From contig JBEKVI010000013.1 of NCBI GenBank assembly GCA_049514215.1, positions 1-64,000 of the forward strand: a stretch of 64,000 bases of DNA, in the 5' to 3' direction. A program made the translations under genes and the position numbers. This document shows, one piece after another, positions 61,687-64,000 of this stretch; position 1 is the stretch's first letter; each line of letters opens with the position of its first letter. The stretch comes from BOG-994 sp049514215 (lineage in GTDB: Bacteria > Pseudomonadota > Gammaproteobacteria > Burkholderiales > Burkholderiaceae_D). The notes under the pieces were generated by a model. It searched no databases and was not told where the DNA came from. It was given only the letters and a program-made list of their open reading frames with translations.

Positions 61687-63921
61687 CTAGGGCAGTGCGT
61701 CTTCGGATTCCCCTGCAAGCCGCAAGGACACGGGCCTGGTTAGGCCCGGCTTGGACGAGGGGCGCGGTTCAGCCCGAAGTTGCGCTCCGCGGACCTCAAA
61801 TTGCACGCGGTCCAGGACGGCCCCTTGGGCACTGACCAACTCTAGAACGTGACGGCCGGGCCAAAGCGCCCAATCCAGGGGGCCTGCGTGCCCCAGAATC
61901 CGTCCGTCCAGGCGCCACGACCCGCTTTGCGCTGCCTGCGCCACGGTACGAAAGCGTAGGCGCTGTGCCCGGGCAGGAATGTCGGGATCAAGCGCTACGA
62001 TGGTCCCATCGGTGGGTGATGCGATCCGCGAACGGGCGACCTGCTCGGTATTGGCGAGCGCCATCTCAGTTTGCGCCGTGCCCTCGAGAAACCACTCCTC
62101 ACGGCTCGCTTCGAGACCTTCTGGAAACCGCACACGGGCCAAAACGACTCCCGCGGGCGGCACGGGGCTCTGCGCGCGCTGCAGATCGCCGTCATTTTCT
62201 TCGAGAAACTGCATCACGCTACGCCAGATCGGGGCTGCACCACTGACACCGGAGACGTCCCACATGGGTGCACCGCTCGCGTTGCCGACCCACACGCCAA
62301 CTGTGTAGCGATGCGAGTATCCGATGCACCAGTTATCCCGCATATCCTTGCTGGTCCCGGTCTTGGCGGCCGAGAAAAAGGGCGTGTTAAGAAGGTTATC
62401 CATCCCGAAGGTCAGCGCACGCGCGTTGCGGTCCGAAAGGATGTCGGTCACGATGAAACTAGCCCTTGGGTCCAGGAGCGCAACACCGGGCGAAAAACGG
62501 TCCGATTCGCGTGCGTGCCAGGGCGAGAAGCGCCCACCCCGGGCCAGGGTCCGATATGCGTTCGCGAGTGTGGCGAGATCCACCTCGGGCGAGCCCAAGG
62601 CCAGGCTGTAGCCGTAGTAGTCGCCCGTCTCGCGCAGGCGAAACCCCAACTGGACCAAACGCTCATAGAAGCGCTCGGGAGTCATCATGACGAGCGTTCT
62701 GACTGCCGGTACGTTCAGCGACGAGGCCAGGGCGGTCCGCAGGCTCACCGGCCCCTTGAAGTCCTTCTCGTAGTCCTGGGGAACATACAGGCCCGACCCG
62801 ACGGCGAGGTCAAGCGGAGCGTCGTCGAGGAGCGACGCAGCGGTGAGCCAGCGCTTCTCGAGGGCCAATTCGTAAAGAAAGGGCTTCAGGGTCGAGCCGG
62901 CCTGACGGGGCGCGAGGACCCCGTCGACCTCGGGAGCGCTCGAGCGGGCACCGCTGGAGCCGACCCATGCCAGGACCGCTCCGCTCGCATTGTCGAGAAC
63001 GATGACCGCACCGTCGGCGACGTGGCGCTGGTTCAGTTCGGCCAGTTGCTGCTTGAGCGTCGATTGGACGTGGCGCTGCAAGGTTGCATCCAATGTCGTC
63101 GCGATGCGCGCCTCTGATGTCTGCGCCATGAGGTGATGCGCCAGATGAGGCGCCAGATCGGTTGCGGGGTCCAGACGGGCGGCGCTCTTTCGTCCTAAGA
63201 CGTCCGAGGCAAACTCGGAAAGCCCGACGCACTCCTCGCCCCAACCTTCGCCGCGCAAAATGCTGCAGGCCCGCGCGGCCACCGCCGGCGCTGCGGCGTT
63301 GGGCGCACGCACCAGCGCCGCAGCCAGACTCGCCTCGCGCCAATCCAGGCCGCTTGGGTATTTGTCGAAGAGGGTCGCAGACAGGGCCCCCACCCCGGTA
63401 ATCTCGCCCCGGAAAGTCACCAGGTTGAGATAAGCCTCGAGGATCTGATCCTTCTTCCAGTCCCGATCGATTTGGAGGGCAAAGGCGGCCTGCCTGAGCT
63501 TGTTGGAAAAGCTGCGCCCGTTGCGTGTCGCTCGCAGGTCCGAATCGAGGAGGCCGGCGAGTTGCATCGTCAAGGTCGAGGCCCCGCGTGCATGTGTACT
63601 CCAAGCGTTGGTGAGGGCAGCTGCGCCCACGGCCTTCCAATCAATGCCCCCATGCGCGTAGAAGCGCCGGTCCTCGGAATAGACGATAGCCTCGCGCAAG
63701 GCCGGTGAGACGTCCGCGAGCGCGACCCAGTCGAGCCTTCTTTGAACCGGATCCGTGCGCAGAGATTGGATCACAACGCCGTTGCGATCCAGCAGCACGG
63801 TCTGCGAGGACCGATAGCGGGCTTTCACCTCATCGAAGGTGACGACCGCCAGCGCTTTCTGAGCGCTCCCGCAAACGACGAGCGCCGTCGCGAGTATTCG
63901 GGCGAGTTTAGGGTAGTGCAT
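61687..63921 (-). CDS. pbpC: penicillin-binding protein 1C
   Basis: About 744 residues. Signal/anchor at the N-terminus, glycosyltransferase domain with SEDRRFYAHGGID, and transpeptidase with SxxK in RQAGSTLKPF, S-S-L-N and the KTG triad in AAKTGTS. The C-terminal PBP1C-type BiPBP domain follows. Polymerises and crosslinks peptidoglycan in the periplasm. The start overlaps the preceding alpha-2-macroglobulin-like gene by 14 bases, the usual yfhM-pbpC arrangement. Confidence 0.94.
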   Translation of the reverse strand: MHYPKLARILATALVVCGSAQKALAVVTFDEVKARYRSSQTVLLDRNGVVIQSLRTDPVQRRLDWVALADVSPALREAIVYSEDRRFYAHGGIDWKAVGAAALTNAWSTHARGASTLTMQLAGLLDSDLRATRNGRSFSNKLRQAAFALQIDRDWKKDQILEAYLNLVTFRGEITGVGALSATLFDKYPSGLDWREASLAAALVRAPNAAAPAVAARACSILRGEGWGEECVGLSEFASDVLGRKSAARLDPATDLAPHLAHHLMAQTSEARIATTLDATLQRHVQSTLKQQLAELNQRHVADGAVIVLDNASGAVLAWVGSSGARSSAPEVDGVLAPRQAGSTLKPFLYELALEKRWLTAASLLDDAPLDLAVGSGLYVPQDYEKDFKGPVSLRTALASSLNVPAVRTLVMMTPERFYERLVQLGFRLRETGDYYGYSLALGSPEVDLATLANAYRTLARGGRFSPWHARESDRFSPGVALLDPRASFIVTDILSDRNARALTFGMDNLLNTPFFSAAKTGTSKDMRDNWCIGYSHRYTVGVWVGNASGAPMWDVSGVSGAAPIWRSVMQFLEENDGDLQRAQSPVPPAGVVLARVRFPEGLEASREEWFLEGTAQTEMALANTEQVARSRIASPTDGTIVALDPDIPARAQRLRFRTVAQAAQSGSWRLDGRILGHAGPLDWALWPGRHVLELVSAQGAVLDRVQFEVRGAQLRAEPRPSSKPGLTRPVSLRLAGESEDALP

Positions 63922-64000
63922 GCACCACCGAATTGGGGAGCTCGCCGAACACCTCCGGCGCGTACATGGCCTCGACGCGGGTCCCAGGCAGGTTGAAGTC
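63908..64000 (-). CDS. C-terminal end of an alpha-2-macroglobulin-like protein (partial)
   Basis: The last 30 codons of a gene that continues beyond the window; the frame is open to the window edge and ends in TAA at 63908-63910. The piece N-L-P-G-T-R-V-E-A-M-Y-A-P-E-V-F-G-E-L-P-N resembles the tail of bacterial alpha-2-macroglobulins. The overlap with pbpC matches the known yfhM-pbpC pairing. Family assignment rests on this short piece and context. Confidence 0.7.
   Translation of the reverse strand, partial: DFNLPGTRVEAMYAPEVFGELPNSVVHALP

Overview
The window is GC-rich, densely coding DNA from a free-living Proteobacterium, most likely a betaproteobacterium close to Burkholderiales. This is inferred from the gene order ribBA-ribH-nusB-thiL-pgpA-cinA, a ribBA with a degenerate second domain, an ammonium transporter with a signal peptide and a Thr/Pro-rich linker behind glnK, and an inner-membrane protein resembling the BPSS1780 family. 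No tRNA, rRNA, CRISPR array, insertion sequence or prophage was recognised.

Layout. 1-4.4 kb: ada-type DNA-repair regulator, an Lrp/AsnC regulator divergent from leuA with a clear terminator, and a BON-domain protein. 4.4-14.8 kb: an EAL/HDOD signalling protein, an LTXXQ-like periplasmic protein, a His- and Ser/Gly-rich protein, a TPR/ATP-grasp protein, a Yip1-type membrane protein and a large sensor fused to GGDEF-EAL. 15-17.8 kb: ppc. 17.8-22.4 kb: a peptide-binding periplasmic protein, three unlisted tandem micro-genes encoding paralogous 38-42-residue peptides with double-glycine-type leaders, and, divergent from them, a TPR plus HD-GYP protein. 22.5-24.4 kb: glnK-amtB. 25.2-31.6 kb: a KdpD-like kinase and KdpE-like regulator without kdpFABC, a BBP2-type porin, a second KdpE-like regulator and a PtsN-like EIIA protein. 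31.7-34.5 kb: membrane-anchored methyltransferase, M19 dipeptidase lipoprotein and a glycine-zipper protein. 34.9-41.5 kb: heavy-metal-type RND efflux system with divergent outer-membrane channel. 42.4-44.6 kb: groESL with CIRCE and a heat-shock-like promoter. 44.6-52.3 kb: a seven-gene MoxR/DUF58/DUF4350/DUF4129/SpoIIM-type operon. 52.6-57.3 kb: cation antiporter, YbdK-type ligase, EamA exporter, pyrF, cupin. 57.5-64 kb (minus strand): cinA, pgpA, thiL, nusB, ribH, ribBA, pbpC and the 3' end of an alpha-2-macroglobulin-like gene.

The most interesting locus is 17.8-22.4 kb. The three micro-genes have their own promoter and a strong terminator. All keep the hydrophobic register of double-glycine export leaders (positions -12, -7, -4 before the final Gly), and cleavage there would release only hexapeptides (SLIVDY, SLIVDY, SLVIKY). 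The flanking genes encode an orphan oligopeptide-binding protein and a soluble TPR protein whose output domain is an intact HD-GYP c-di-GMP phosphodiesterase. By inference, this could be a secreted-peptide signalling module in a Gram-negative bacterium, logically similar to RRNPP systems but with c-di-GMP as output. No exporter/peptidase or Opp permease is present in the window, so the circuit remains a hypothesis.
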